DNA of 64,000 nt from Microbacterium sp. SORGH_AS_0862 (GTDB lineage Bacteria > Actinomycetota > Actinomycetes > Actinomycetales > Microbacteriaceae): positions 1,922,001 to 1,986,000 of the forward strand of contig NZ_JAUTAY010000001.1 in assembly GCF_030818795.1 (NCBI RefSeq), written 5' to 3'. Below are positions 34,882 to 43,464 of this stretch, one piece after another; position 1 is the stretch's first letter; each line of letters opens with the position of its first letter. The translations under genes and the position numbers were made by a program. The notes under the pieces are model-generated. The model had not been told where the DNA came from, made no database searches, and saw nothing but the letters and a program-made list of their open reading frames with translations.

Positions 34882-36093
34882 ATGGCTACTGCGTCGACGC
34901 AGACGGTGGACACCCCGCCGAAGAAGAGGCGGGGGCTGCTCGCTCGGATCAACTTCCGTCAGTACGGCATCCTGGCCGCCCTGGTCATCATCATCGTCCT
35001 GTTCCAGGTGATGACCGGTGGGCGCCTCTTGATGCCCGGCAACGTCAACAACCTCATCCAGCAGAACGCCTACGTCCTGATCCTCGCGATCGGGATGGTG
35101 ATGGTCATCATCGCCGGTCACATCGATCTGTCGGTGGGGTCGGTCGTCGCCATGGTCGGCGCGATCGCGGCGATTTCCATGAACAACTGGGGGCTGCCGT
35201 GGTGGGCGGCGGTCATCCTCTCCCTCGTCGTCGGCGCGGTCGTCGGTGCGTGGCAGGGGTTCTGGGTGGCGTTCGTGGGCATACCGGCGTTCATCGTGAC
35301 CCTGGCCGGCATGCTCCTGTTCCGCGGTCTCACCCTCGTTCTGCTGACCGGCGGCACAATCAGCGGGCTCCCCGACCGCTTCACGGCGATCGGCGCCGGG
35401 TGGCTTCCGCCCGTCTTCGGCTACGTCGCGGACCGCGATGCGCTCACCCTCGTGCTCGGCCTGCTCGCCTCGGTCGCACTCGTGGCTCAGCAGCTGCGCA
35501 CGCGCGCCACGCTGCGTCGGATGGAGCTGCCGCGCGAGGTCGCGTGGTCGTTCTGGCTGAAGAACGCGGTCGCGGTCGTGGCGATCATGGCGACGGCGTG
35601 GACGCTCGCCACGTACAACGGAACGCCGATCGTCCTCATCATCCTCGCGGTGCTCGTGCTCGCGTACACGTTCGTGCTCAACCGCACGGTGTTCGGCCGG
35701 CACATCTACGCGATGGGCGGCAACCTGTTCGCCGCCGTCATGAGCGGTGTGAAGACGAGATGGGTCAACTTCTTCATCTTCGTCAACATGGGCGTGCTCG
35801 CGGGCCTCGCCGCCGTGGTGAGCACGGCCCGCGCCGGCAGCGCGGTCGCCTCTGCGGGTCAGAACTACGAGCTGGATGCGATCGCCGCCGTCTTCATCGG
35901 CGGGGCGGCGGTCCAGGGCGGTATCGGCACGGTCGTCGGCGCCGTGATCGGTGGTCTCGTGATGGGCGTGCTCAACATGGGCCTGTCGATCCTCAGCGTG
36001 GATGCGGCGTGGCAGATGGCGATCAAGGGCATCGTGCTGCTGCTGGCGGTCGCCTTCGACATCTTCAACAAGCGGCGCAGCGGCGGCGCGTGA
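34882..36093 (+). CDS. mmsB: Multiple-monosaccharide ABC transporter permease (MmsB/GguB-like)
   Basis: The 403-aa permease has about ten membrane spans and the CUT2 signature GHIDLSVGSVVAMVGAIAA (about residue 76). QNYELDAIAAVFIGGAAVQG lies near 328. An extended central region (about residues 185-225) between the two halves is typical of GguB/XylH-type permeases. It completes the importer with the ChvE-like and MmsA-like proteins. A ROK-family regulator gene follows 51 bp downstream. Confidence 0.9.
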   Translation: MATASTQTVDTPPKKRRGLLARINFRQYGILAALVIIIVLFQVMTGGRLLMPGNVNNLIQQNAYVLILAIGMVMVIIAGHIDLSVGSVVAMVGAIAAISMNNWGLPWWAAVILSLVVGAVVGAWQGFWVAFVGIPAFIVTLAGMLLFRGLTLVLLTGGTISGLPDRFTAIGAGWLPPVFGYVADRDALTLVLGLLASVALVAQQLRTRATLRRMELPREVAWSFWLKNAVAVVAIMATAWTLATYNGTPIVLIILAVLVLAYTFVLNRTVFGRHIYAMGGNLFAAVMSGVKTRWVNFFIFVNMGVLAGLAAVVSTARAGSAVASAGQNYELDAIAAVFIGGAAVQGGIGTVVGAVIGGLVMGVLNMGLSILSVDAAWQMAIKGIVLLLAVAFDIFNKRRSGGA

Positions 36094-36144
36094 GCGCCGC
36101 GCCCCGCGCCGGGCGACCGCCGGACGCCGTGTCAGAATTGCCGG

Positions 36145-37372
36145 GTGACTGCGGTGACCGTGGCGACGGGGCCTGATCTTCCACCCCCCGCGGGCTCCGC
36201 GGGGGGTGGAACCACGAATGACGCGGTCCGCCGGCAGAACCTCGTGGCGGTGCTCTCGGAACTTCGGCTGAACGGCACCCTGTCGCGCGCGCAGCTCAGT
36301 GCCCAGACGGGGCTCAACCGCTCGACGATCACGGGCCTCGTCGCGGAGCTGATGGATGCGGCTCTGGTGCGGGAGTTGCCGGCGGTTCCCTCGACGGGCA
36401 AGGCGGGCCGTCCCATCTCGGAGCTGCAGGTCGACGACGCGGTCTCGGCCATCAGCGTGGGCGTGGATGCGGACGGTGTGACGGTCGCGCTCATCGGGCT
36501 CGGCGGCACGGTGCACGCCCGACTCCATCAGCGACACCGCCCGACCCGTCAGCCCGCGCCGCTTCGTGCAGCTCGCCGTCGATCTCATCAACGTGATGCG
36601 GGCCGACATCGATCGGCACTATCGCGTGGTCGGTGTGGGACTCGCCGTGCCGGGCCTGGTCGACGCCCGCGGGTCGGTGCTGGTGGCGCCGACGCTGCAA
36701 TGGCGGAATGAACCGGTCGCCGCGCGGATGTCCGACAAGCTCGGCATGCATGTCACGGCCGGCAACGACGCCAGCATCGGCGCCCTGGTCGAGACGCGAT
36801 TCGGCGTCGCCCGCGGGGCGCGCAACCTGCTCTACCTCGGCGGCTCGCTGCGCGGCATCGGGGGCGGCGTCATCATGGACGGCACCCTGCTGCGGGGCAC
36901 ATCGGGCTACGCGGGTGAGCTCGGCCACACGGTCGTCAATCCCGGCGGCATCAAGTGCGTCTGCGGGCGGCGGGGATGCCTGGAGGCGGAGGTCGATCTC
37001 AGCCTGATCGAGCCGTTGCTGGGACGTCGGCGACTCGACGAGGACGAGCTGGATGTCGAACTGGGGGTCGCGCGCGACCCGAAGGTCATGACGGAGGTCG
37101 CGCGGCAGGTCGAGGTGCTCTCGATCGCGCTGACCAACTTCGTCAATGCCTTCAGCCCCGAGCTCGTGGTGCTCTCGGGCTACCTGGGCTCGCTTCTCTC
37201 CGTCAGCAGGGAGCGACTGTCGGCGGCCGTGCGCCTGCATCCGCTGGGAGCGGAGGGGCGCGTCGTGCGCCTCGAACGTTCCCGGTTGCGCTCACGACTC
37301 ATGCTCATCGGGCCCGCCGAACTCGCCTTCGCGCCGATCCTGGCCGACCCGACGACCGCTCTCCGTCGCTGA
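36145..37372 (+). pseudogene. ROK-family transcriptional regulator gene with a one-base frameshift
   Basis: The first frame encodes an N-terminal winged helix (LSRAQLSAQTGLNRSTITGL) and the opening of the ROK domain to GLGGTVHAR. The coding frame changes between about 36515 and 36527. The second frame then runs from SDTARPVSPRRFVQLAVDL to a stop at 37372. It includes GNDASIGALVE and an intact zinc motif CVCGRRGCLE. Removing one base would give a normal protein of about 408 aa. CAGAAT (36133-36138) lies 6 bp before the GTG. It would naturally regulate the upstream monosaccharide operon or the GH43 gene downstream. Confidence 0.82.
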
Positions 37373-37509
37373 CGAGGATCAGCGCCGCGGCGGCGGCGAG
37401 GGCCCGATGGTCCGCGGCGGCTTGCGAGCGGAGGCGCTCTCAGGCTCGCCTGCAGAAGGGGCTGACCACCGAAAACCGTTCGAAACTGAGAGTTCGTTAT
37501 GCGAAACCA

Positions 37510-37539
37510 TTGTGTTAGCGCTAATGGTACCGGTAACAT
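37510..37539 (+). promoter_or_regulatory. Promoter with embedded LacI-type operator upstream of the GH43 gene
   Basis: TTGTGT (37510-37515) and TAACAT (37534-37539) are plausible -35 and -10 boxes 18 bp apart. Between them lies the perfect palindrome TTAGCGCTAA (37515-37524), the classic core of LacI-family operators. A second partial dyad, GGTACCGGTAAC, overlaps the -10. A repressor bound here would block initiation. No LacI gene is present in the window. Confidence 0.7.
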
Positions 37540-37803
37540 CACCAACGGTTCCCCATCCTCGCGTTTTCGCCGACGACCAGACGCCGACGACGCAGGGTGA
37601 GTCGGCCCCTCGCAGCGGCGACAAGCCTGCGTGCGAAGGTGACGGCGTCCCGCGGCCTCCCGTGCGCGGACAGGGTGCAGTGAGCGAGGTGGCTCACTGC
37701 GTTGGAACCGGGTTCGTGGCCGGTCAGGCCGGCGACCGATCGACGGGAGCGGCGCTTTCGCAGATGAGGCGCTGGTGGCACTCGAACTCAAAGGAGACAA
37801 GAC
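37540..37803 (+). other. Long untranslated leader of the GH43 gene
   Basis: About 260 bases separate the predicted promoter from the GTG start. The only clear structure is a 9-bp hairpin, GCAGTGAGC (37677-37685) with its complement at 37692-37700. AAGGAG (37791-37796) is the ribosome-binding site. I see no riboswitch I can name and no encoded peptide with good codon use. Confidence 0.5.
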
Positions 37804-40800
37804 GTGAGACCACCCCTACGCACCCCGCGCCGTGCACGCGCACGCGGGCCACGGACAGTCGGCGCGCTGCTGGGAATCGGCGCGCTGGCGCTGTCCTCGG
37901 CGGTCGCGATTCCCGCGGCCCATGCCGCATCCACCCCGCTGATCGCGAACGGCACGTTCGAGACCGGTATCAGCGGCTGGACCGCGCCCCTGGGCGGAAC
38001 GCTCGCAGAGAGCAACGACGCCAAGTCGGGGAGCAAATCGCTCGCCATCAGCGGCCGCACCACCTTCCAGTCGGGACCGACGGCCACCGTCACCGGCCTC
38101 CTGGACCCGGCGAAGAGCTACGACCTGTCGCTCGCGGTGAAGTTCGACGCGGGCGCGGCCACGCAGAACTTCAACGTCGTGCTGTGCACGAGCTCGCGCA
38201 GTCAGTGCGATGTCGTGACCAGAGCCACGGTCACGGCAGGCCAGTGGAAGGTCCTCGAGAAGACCTTCACCCCGGCGGTCTCCACCTACGACATCATGTT
38301 CGTCGAGACGCCGTGGAACACGAACGTGCAGAGCTTCGTCATCGACGATGTCTCCCTGACCACGGCGGGCGGCACCGACCCCGGCACTCCCGTCGTGACC
38401 GAGCCGCCGGCCGTCGCCGGCAACCTGCTTCCCGATGGCCGGTTCGTGGACGGGTTCACGGGATGGACCGCGGTCCGCTCCGGCACGCTCGCTCTGAGCG
38501 ATGACGCGGCCAGCGGGGCGCACTCCCTCAAGGTCACCGGTCGCACCAACACCCAGTCGGGGCCCTTCGCCTCGGTGACGGGCAAGCTCGAGGCCGGCGC
38601 GACCTACCGCCTCGGGGGCAAGCTGAAGTACACCGAGGGCGAACCGACCCAGCAGTTCAACTTCACGTTCTGCCCGAGCAACTTCAACGGCTGCGTCGAC
38701 AACGGTCAGACCTACACGCGCGGCGAGTGGGGAACCTTCTCCAAGGAGTTCATGGCCGGGGCCAACCACGCGTCCGCGGACTGGCTCTTCGTCGAGACGC
38801 CGTGGGGATCGAGTGCCCTGCAGGACTTCCAGGTCGACGACATGTCGCTGATCAAGGTCGCGGACGCCCCGGCGACCCCGACCTACGGCAGCCTGGAAGA
38901 GGTGCAGACCAAGCCCATCGGCGACCACAATCCGCTCGTCGGCCACAAGTTCGGCGCCGACCCGCACCACCTGATCTACAACGGCCGCCTCTACATCTAC
39001 TCGACGGATGACACTCAGCAGTACGAGGCGAACACCAAGGACGCCAACGGCCTGCCGACGCAGTCCAACGGCTACGGTGCCATCACGCGTCTGAACGTCA
39101 TGTCGACCTCCGACATGGTCAACTGGGTCGACCACGGCGCGGTTCCGATCGCGCGTGAGGGCGGCGCAGCTCCCTGGGCGCGCAACTCCTGGGCTCCGGC
39201 GGCGATCGAGAAGGACGGGAAGGTCTACCTGTACTTCTGCGACAGCGGTACCGGCACGGCCGTCGTCGTGGGTGGATCGCCCCTCGGGCCCTGGACCGAC
39301 CCGGTCGGCAAGAAGATCATCCCGGACACCGTCTCGCCCGAGTACATCGCCGGCGGCGGATTCCCGGCGGGGATGTGGCTGTTCGACCCCGAGGTCTTCA
39401 TCGACGACGACGGACAGGCGTACCTGTACTTCGGCGGCAACTCGCAGATCGGCTCGGGCAGCAACGTCCAGGGACCGCAGAACCCCAAGTCGACGCGCGT
39501 CGTGAAGCTGAAGGACGACATGGTGACGCTCGACGGCGACCCCGTGGAGATCGACGGCCCCGGCATGTTCGAGGCGTCGAGCATCTTCAAGCGCGGCGAC
39601 ACGTACTACTACTCGTACTCGTCGAACTTCCAGGTGCGTCCGCAGGAGGGGGTCTACCCGCCCACCGGAGCGATCGCCTACATGATGACCGACGACCCGA
39701 TGAACCTGCCGGCGTCCAAGTACGCGGGTGTCGCCTTCCAGAACCAGTCGAACTTCTTCGGCGCGGGTAACGGCGGCAACAACCACTCCGACATGTTCAC
39801 GTTCAAGGGCGAGACGTACTTCACGTACCACGCTCAGACGCGTGGCGCGGCGTGGGCTGCGGCACTCGGAACCCCGGGATCGACCCAGGGCTACCGCTCG
39901 GTGCACATCGACAAGCTCGAGTTCAACGAGGACGGCACCATCAAGCCCGTCCAGGGAACCCGCGCAGGTGTCGAGCAGGTCGAGGCGTTCGACCCGTACC
40001 GCACCTTCGAGGCCGAGACGCTGGCATGGCAGCTCGGGCTGAAGACGGTCGCGACGGATGCGGCGTCGGTCGAGTTCCCGGAGCACAACGGCAGCGGCAA
40101 CATGGCGCTGAGCTCCATCGACGACGGCGACTTCGCCGGAATCTCGGGGGTCGACTTCGGTGACGGGGCCGCCTCGGTCTCGGCACGTGTGAAGCCGCTC
40201 GTGGAGGGCGCGTCGATCCAGGTCCGCCTCGACCAGGTCGACGGCCCCGTCGTCGGCGAGATCGCCGTCGAGGGAACCGTGGGCGAGTGGACCACCGTGA
40301 GTGGCGACGTCACCGGCGCGACCGGGGAGCACGACGTGTTCTTCGTCTTCGCGGAGCCCGAGGGCGGCGCGGATTCGAAGCTCATGGAGGTCGACAACTG
40401 GACGTTCACGGCTGAGAACGACACCGAGCCGGGCAACCCCGGAAACCCGGGCAACCCGGGCAACCCGGGCAACCCGGGCGAGCCCGGCAACCCCGGTAAC
40501 CCGGGCGAGCCCGGCGACCCCGGTAACCCGGGCGAGCCCGGCAACCCCGGTAACCCGGGCGAGCCCGGCGCCTCCGAGGTGACCGCGGTCCTGTCGCGCA
40601 CGGACGTGCGTGCGGGTGAGTCGGTGACGGTGACGGCGCAGGGACTCGATGTCGCGAAGGTGGAGATCGGCATCGCGAGCACGTATCGCGCACTCGCCTC
40701 GGTCGACGTGACCGACGGCGCGCTCCGTGCGACCGTGACGATCCCCGCGGACATCACGCCCGGGGAGCACCACATCCAACTGCGCGACGGCGACCGGATC

Positions 40801-40968
40801 CTCGCTGAGCTGCCCGTCACCGTGCGTGCGGCCGCGGGTGCGCTGGCGGCGACGGGGCAGGACACGGCGCCGCTGATGTCGGCATCGCTGTTCGGAGCAG
40901 CGATGCTCGGCCTCGGTGTCCTGGCGATGCTCCGGCTGCGCGCGCGGGCGCGTCGGTCCGAGCTCTAA
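37804..40968 (+). CDS. Cell-wall-anchored multidomain glycoside hydrolase family 43 enzyme
   Basis: This 1054-aa secreted protein begins with an Arg-rich signal peptide ending near AHA (residue about 41). Two repeated CBM4/9-like modules follow (about 45-195 and 210-360; both contain a [15 protein letters not shown] start). A GH43 five-blade domain (about 375-740) has D386 (DPHHLIYNG), D528 (WLFDPEVF) and E590 (MFEASS) as the catalytic triad. A CBM6-like module follows, then a collagen-like Gly-x-Pro linker (877-922), an Ig-like domain, and LAATG (1014-1018) with a membrane helix and basic tail. LAxTG is the class E sortase signal. It probably releases arabinose or xylose from plant polysaccharide at the cell surface. 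Confidence 0.92.
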   Translation: MRPPLRTPRRARARGPRTVGALLGIGALALSSAVAIPAAHAASTPLIANGTFETGISGWTAPLGGTLAESNDAKSGSKSLAISGRTTFQSGPTATVTGLLDPAKSYDLSLAVKFDAGAATQNFNVVLCTSSRSQCDVVTRATVTAGQWKVLEKTFTPAVSTYDIMFVETPWNTNVQSFVIDDVSLTTAGGTDPGTPVVTEPPAVAGNLLPDGRFVDGFTGWTAVRSGTLALSDDAASGAHSLKVTGRTNTQSGPFASVTGKLEAGATYRLGGKLKYTEGEPTQQFNFTFCPSNFNGCVDNGQTYTRGEWGTFSKEFMAGANHASADWLFVETPWGSSALQDFQVDDMSLIKVADAPATPTYGSLEEVQTKPIGDHNPLVGHKFGADPHHLIYNGRLYIYSTDDTQQYEANTKDANGLPTQSNGYGAITRLNVMSTSDMVNWVDHGAVPIAREGGAAPWARNSWAPAAIEKDGKVYLYFCDSGTGTAVVVGGSPLGPWTDPVGKKIIPDTVSPEYIAGGGFPAGMWLFDPEVFIDDDGQAYLYFGGNSQIGSGSNVQGPQNPKSTRVVKLKDDMVTLDGDPVEIDGPGMFEASSIFKRGDTYYYSYSSNFQVRPQEGVYPPTGAIAYMMTDDPMNLPASKYAGVAFQNQSNFFGAGNGGNNHSDMFTFKGETYFTYHAQTRGAAWAAALGTPGSTQGYRSVHIDKLEFNEDGTIKPVQGTRAGVEQVEAFDPYRTFEAETLAWQLGLKTVATDAASVEFPEHNGSGNMALSSIDDGDFAGISGVDFGDGAASVSARVKPLVEGASIQVRLDQVDGPVVGEIAVEGTVGEWTTVSGDVTGATGEHDVFFVFAEPEGGADSKLMEVDNWTFTAENDTEPGNPGNPGNPGNPGNPGEPGNPGNPGEPGDPGNPGEPGNPGNPGEPGASEVTAVLSRTDVRAGESVTVTAQGLDVAKVEIGIASTYRALASVDVTDGALRATVTIPADITPGEHHIQLRDGDRILAELPVTVRAAAGALAATGQDTAPLMSASLFGAAMLGLGVLAMLRLRARARRSEL

Positions 40969-40978
40969 CGGATGAGCG

Positions 40979-41018
40979 GCAGGTGCCCGGGACGGCGTTC
41001 GTCGTCCCGGGCACCTGC
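40979..41018. terminator. Strong hairpin after the GH43 gene
   Basis: Perfect 16-bp arms (GCAGGTGCCCGGGACG at 40979-40994 and its complement at 41003-41018) enclose an 8-base loop. TTCT follows on the plus strand. It begins 11 bp after the GH43 stop and is a likely transcription end. Confidence 0.8.
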
Positions 41019-41047
41019 TTCTGCGTGACGGGTGGGAGAATCAGCGG

Positions 41048-41563
41048 ATGGCTGAGTCATCCGCTTCCTCGGTGGCCCTCGCGCGCGACATCGCCGCTGC
41101 CGAACGGATGTGGGAGGAGTACCGCGCCGCCCACCCCGAGGCTGTGAGTGCTTCGCCCGAATACACCGTCGAGCACTTCGGCGACTCGGCGCGCTTGGCA
41201 GACGAACTCCTCGACATCGTCCTGTCCGGACGCAAGCGCGCAACCGCCGAACTCGTCGCCGACTTCGTGGCGCGTGGCGATGCCGTGCCGCGTATCGGCT
41301 CCCACTGGATCGCCTGCGACAGCACAGGCGCACCGCGCATCGTCATCCGCAGCACCGAGCTTCGCCTCGGCCCCTTCGGGAGCGCCGACGCATCCTTCGC
41401 CCGAGACGAGGGAGAGGACGACGGGTCGCTCGAGAGCTGGCGGCGCGAGCACCGCCGGTACTGGGAGCGTGTCAGCGCCGCGCGCGGCGCCGTCTGGTCG
41501 GAGGACGAGGAGATCGTGTTCGAGCGGTTCTCCGTGGTGTGGCCCCCCGAGCACGCCGACTGA
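41048..41563 (+). CDS. ASCH-domain protein
   Basis: The 171-aa protein is an ASCH (PUA-like, RNA-binding) domain. Visible features are ADELLDIVLSGRKRATAELV with the conserved GxKxxT-like element and PRIVIRSTELRLGPF. WRREHRRYWER precedes the C-terminal strand EEIVFERFSVVW. Some members hydrolyse modified cytidines; others bind RNA. GAGAAT (41036-41041) is 6 bp before the ATG, consistent with a leaderless transcript. It stands alone between a terminator hairpin and a convergent small gene. Confidence 0.83.
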   Translation: MAESSASSVALARDIAAAERMWEEYRAAHPEAVSASPEYTVEHFGDSARLADELLDIVLSGRKRATAELVADFVARGDAVPRIGSHWIACDSTGAPRIVIRSTELRLGPFGSADASFARDEGEDDGSLESWRREHRRYWERVSAARGAVWSEDEEIVFERFSVVWPPEHAD

Positions 41564-41616
41564 CCGCGACGGCGTGAGCCGGAGACCCCGCGACGTCGGG
41601 CGCAGGGTCCCTCGGC

Positions 41617-41790
41617 TCAGCTCGCGTCGCCCTCCTGGGAGGCGATGCGATCGGCTTCGGCGCTGTCGATCCGGTCGTCGTCGAGGTCCTCATCCAGCAC
41701 CTCTTCGCCGTCCACGTCGCGTGTCGGCTCCTGGTCTCGCTCTCCGTCCCCGGGAAGCGGCACGGGGGGAGGGAAGGTGTTGTTCGACAT
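41617..41790 (-). CDS. Small acidic hypothetical protein (57 aa)
   Basis: The 57-aa product starts MSNNTFPPPVPLPGDGERD and is very acidic at its C-terminal half (GEEVLDEDLDDDRIDSAEA). It appears disordered. AAAGGAG precedes the ATG at 41790 with good spacing, so translation is likely. No domain is recognised. A longer upstream start (41829) lacks a ribosome-binding site. Confidence 0.65.
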   Translation of the reverse strand: MSNNTFPPPVPLPGDGERDQEPTRDVDGEEVLDEDLDDDRIDSAEADRIASQEGDAS

Positions 41791-41877
41791 CGTGGTCTCC
41801 TTTCGATCGGGTCCAGCGGATGCCGGCACGCTACGCCGCGTCGCATCCTCCCTCGCGGGGGTTGACGCGGCGCCGTG

Positions 41878-43464
41878 TCAGGGACCGCTCTGGATGATCT
41901 GCTCGAGTTGCGCGATCGTCAGCGGCTGCCACGGCGAGCCGTCCGCATCCGTCGCCTGCGCGGCGGGGCTGTCGCCGCGCGTCCAGTACTTGGCTTCATA
42001 GGGGACCTGCTGGAACATCACCCGTTGACCTTCGGTGTACGTCGTCGCCGGGTCCCAGTCCGGGTACGTGCCTGCCGGCAGCGTGGGCTGCGGGTAGGGC
42101 GTCTCGCCCGGCAGCACGGGACCGATCAGCCGCCACGGCCACGAGTCCGCATCCGCCAGCGGGTTGTCCGGATCGTCGCCGCGCGTCCACCACTTCGCCT
42201 CGTAGACGTTCTGCCGCCAGACGACCTTCGCGCCCGAGAGGTACGTGTTGGTCTCGGTCCAGATCGGGTACGGGCTGGCCGCGGGGTCGTCGGTCACCGT
42301 GGGAACCGGCTCCGGCGTGGTGCGGTGCCCCGCAGACTCGTCGGGCGCGCCCTCGAATCCGGGCTGCAGGGTCTCGGCGAATGTCGCGTCCTGCTGGTCG
42401 ACGCCGCTGCAGTCGTTGGAGACGACCGAGGTGTCGGCGTAGTTGGTGCCGCACGTCCGGTCCCGGTTCACTGACCACATCGACAGTCGCGACATCCGCT
42501 GCTGCTGCGCGAACGCGTTCAGCGCTGTCGCATCGTCGAGGGTGAAGACCTCGTCCGGTACGTCGTTCTGGCCGATCATGGGTGTGGCCGCCAGCTTGCC
42601 CCAGAGGGTGGGTGCGGTAAGGGTCGTCCCGGCGTCCTCGTAGAGCGCGCCGAGTTGCGCATGCGTCGCGCGGAGCGCGTCGATGGCGGTTTCGGCCATG
42701 GTCTGCGTCCCACGGTCGACGCCGAAGTCCATCGTCATGACGTTGACGCCGGTCAGATCCACACCGGACTCCAGCATCTGCGCGATGGCGGTGCGCGCAG
42801 CGGCGGTCAGCCCGTCGGGCGCGACCGGCAACGTGAGCCAGACCGCGAGGTCCTCGCCCGCCGCCCGCCGCTCGCGCTGAAGATCGGCGATCGCGACCGC
42901 CCGGCGCAGACCCGACACGGGGTCCTCGAGGTTCTCCCCCTCGATGTCGAGGTCGATCGTCGACACGTCGTACCGGTCGACGACGCTCCGATAGGCCTGC
43001 TCGAGCCCCTCTTCGTCGGCGCACGCATTGGCGAGCTCGGTGCCCGCTGCGCCGCCGAAGGACAGGACGACATCGCCGCCGCTCTCGCGCAGCCGCGTGA
43101 TGCGCCGGTCCAGATCGACGTCGCGCGCCGCTTCGTCGAGGTCGTAGTATCCGCCCCAGGACGGCGTGCACGAATCCGCGGCGGCGGCCACCACGAACGA
43201 GAGGACGACGTCCCGGTCGGCATCGTTCTCGGGCTTCTCGAACGCGAAGAACGGTGTCGTCGTCACGTCGACGTACGGTGCGAACCAGGCAGCCCCCGTG
43301 ACCGCGCGCACCTGGTCGACCACGAGCAGACGGTAGCCGAAGAGCGAACCGGCGACGATGGCGACGAGGATGAGCACCCCGAGCGCGACCCGCCACGGCG
43401 ACAGGCGTTTGCCGTCGTATGGGCCGGGAGCGGGAGGTGCGGTGTAGGCGACGCGCGGGTTCAT
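41878..43464 (-). CDS. Membrane-anchored GH18-like protein with C-terminal chitin-binding-type modules
   Basis: The 528-aa protein has one N-terminal membrane helix (about residues 25-48), so the rest lies outside. The central barrel is GH18-like: GGDVVLSFGGAAG, then STIDLDIEGENL, with an incomplete DxxDxDxE where the final Glu (IEGE) remains. After a Pro/Thr-rich hinge come two CBM5/12-like modules, each with W-x5-Y-x5-V followed by YEAKWWTRGDDP or YEAKYWTRGDSP. It is coupled by ATGA to an upstream GT2 synthase, so it may trim or release the polysaccharide made by that enzyme rather than digest environmental chitin. Confidence 0.83.
   Translation of the reverse strand: MNPRVAYTAPPAPGPYDGKRLSPWRVALGVLILVAIVAGSLFGYRLLVVDQVRAVTGAAWFAPYVDVTTTPFFAFEKPENDADRDVVLSFVVAAAADSCTPSWGGYYDLDEAARDVDLDRRITRLRESGGDVVLSFGGAAGTELANACADEEGLEQAYRSVVDRYDVSTIDLDIEGENLEDPVSGLRRAVAIADLQRERRAAGEDLAVWLTLPVAPDGLTAAARTAIAQMLESGVDLTGVNVMTMDFGVDRGTQTMAETAIDALRATHAQLGALYEDAGTTLTAPTLWGKLAATPMIGQNDVPDEVFTLDDATALNAFAQQQRMSRLSMWSVNRDRTCGTNYADTSVVSNDCSGVDQQDATFAETLQPGFEGAPDESAGHRTTPEPVPTVTDDPAASPYPIWTETNTYLSGAKVVWRQNVYEAKWWTRGDDPDNPLADADSWPWRLIGPVLPGETPYPQPTLPAGTYPDWDPATTYTEGQRVMFQQVPYEAKYWTRGDSPAAQATDADGSPWQPLTIAQLEQIIQSGP

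Noticed and set aside
37816..40779. Open frame of about 990 codons antisense to the GH43 gene
   Set aside because: It is explained by GC-rich codons of GH43; the sense strand has signal peptide, catalytic triad and sorting signal.
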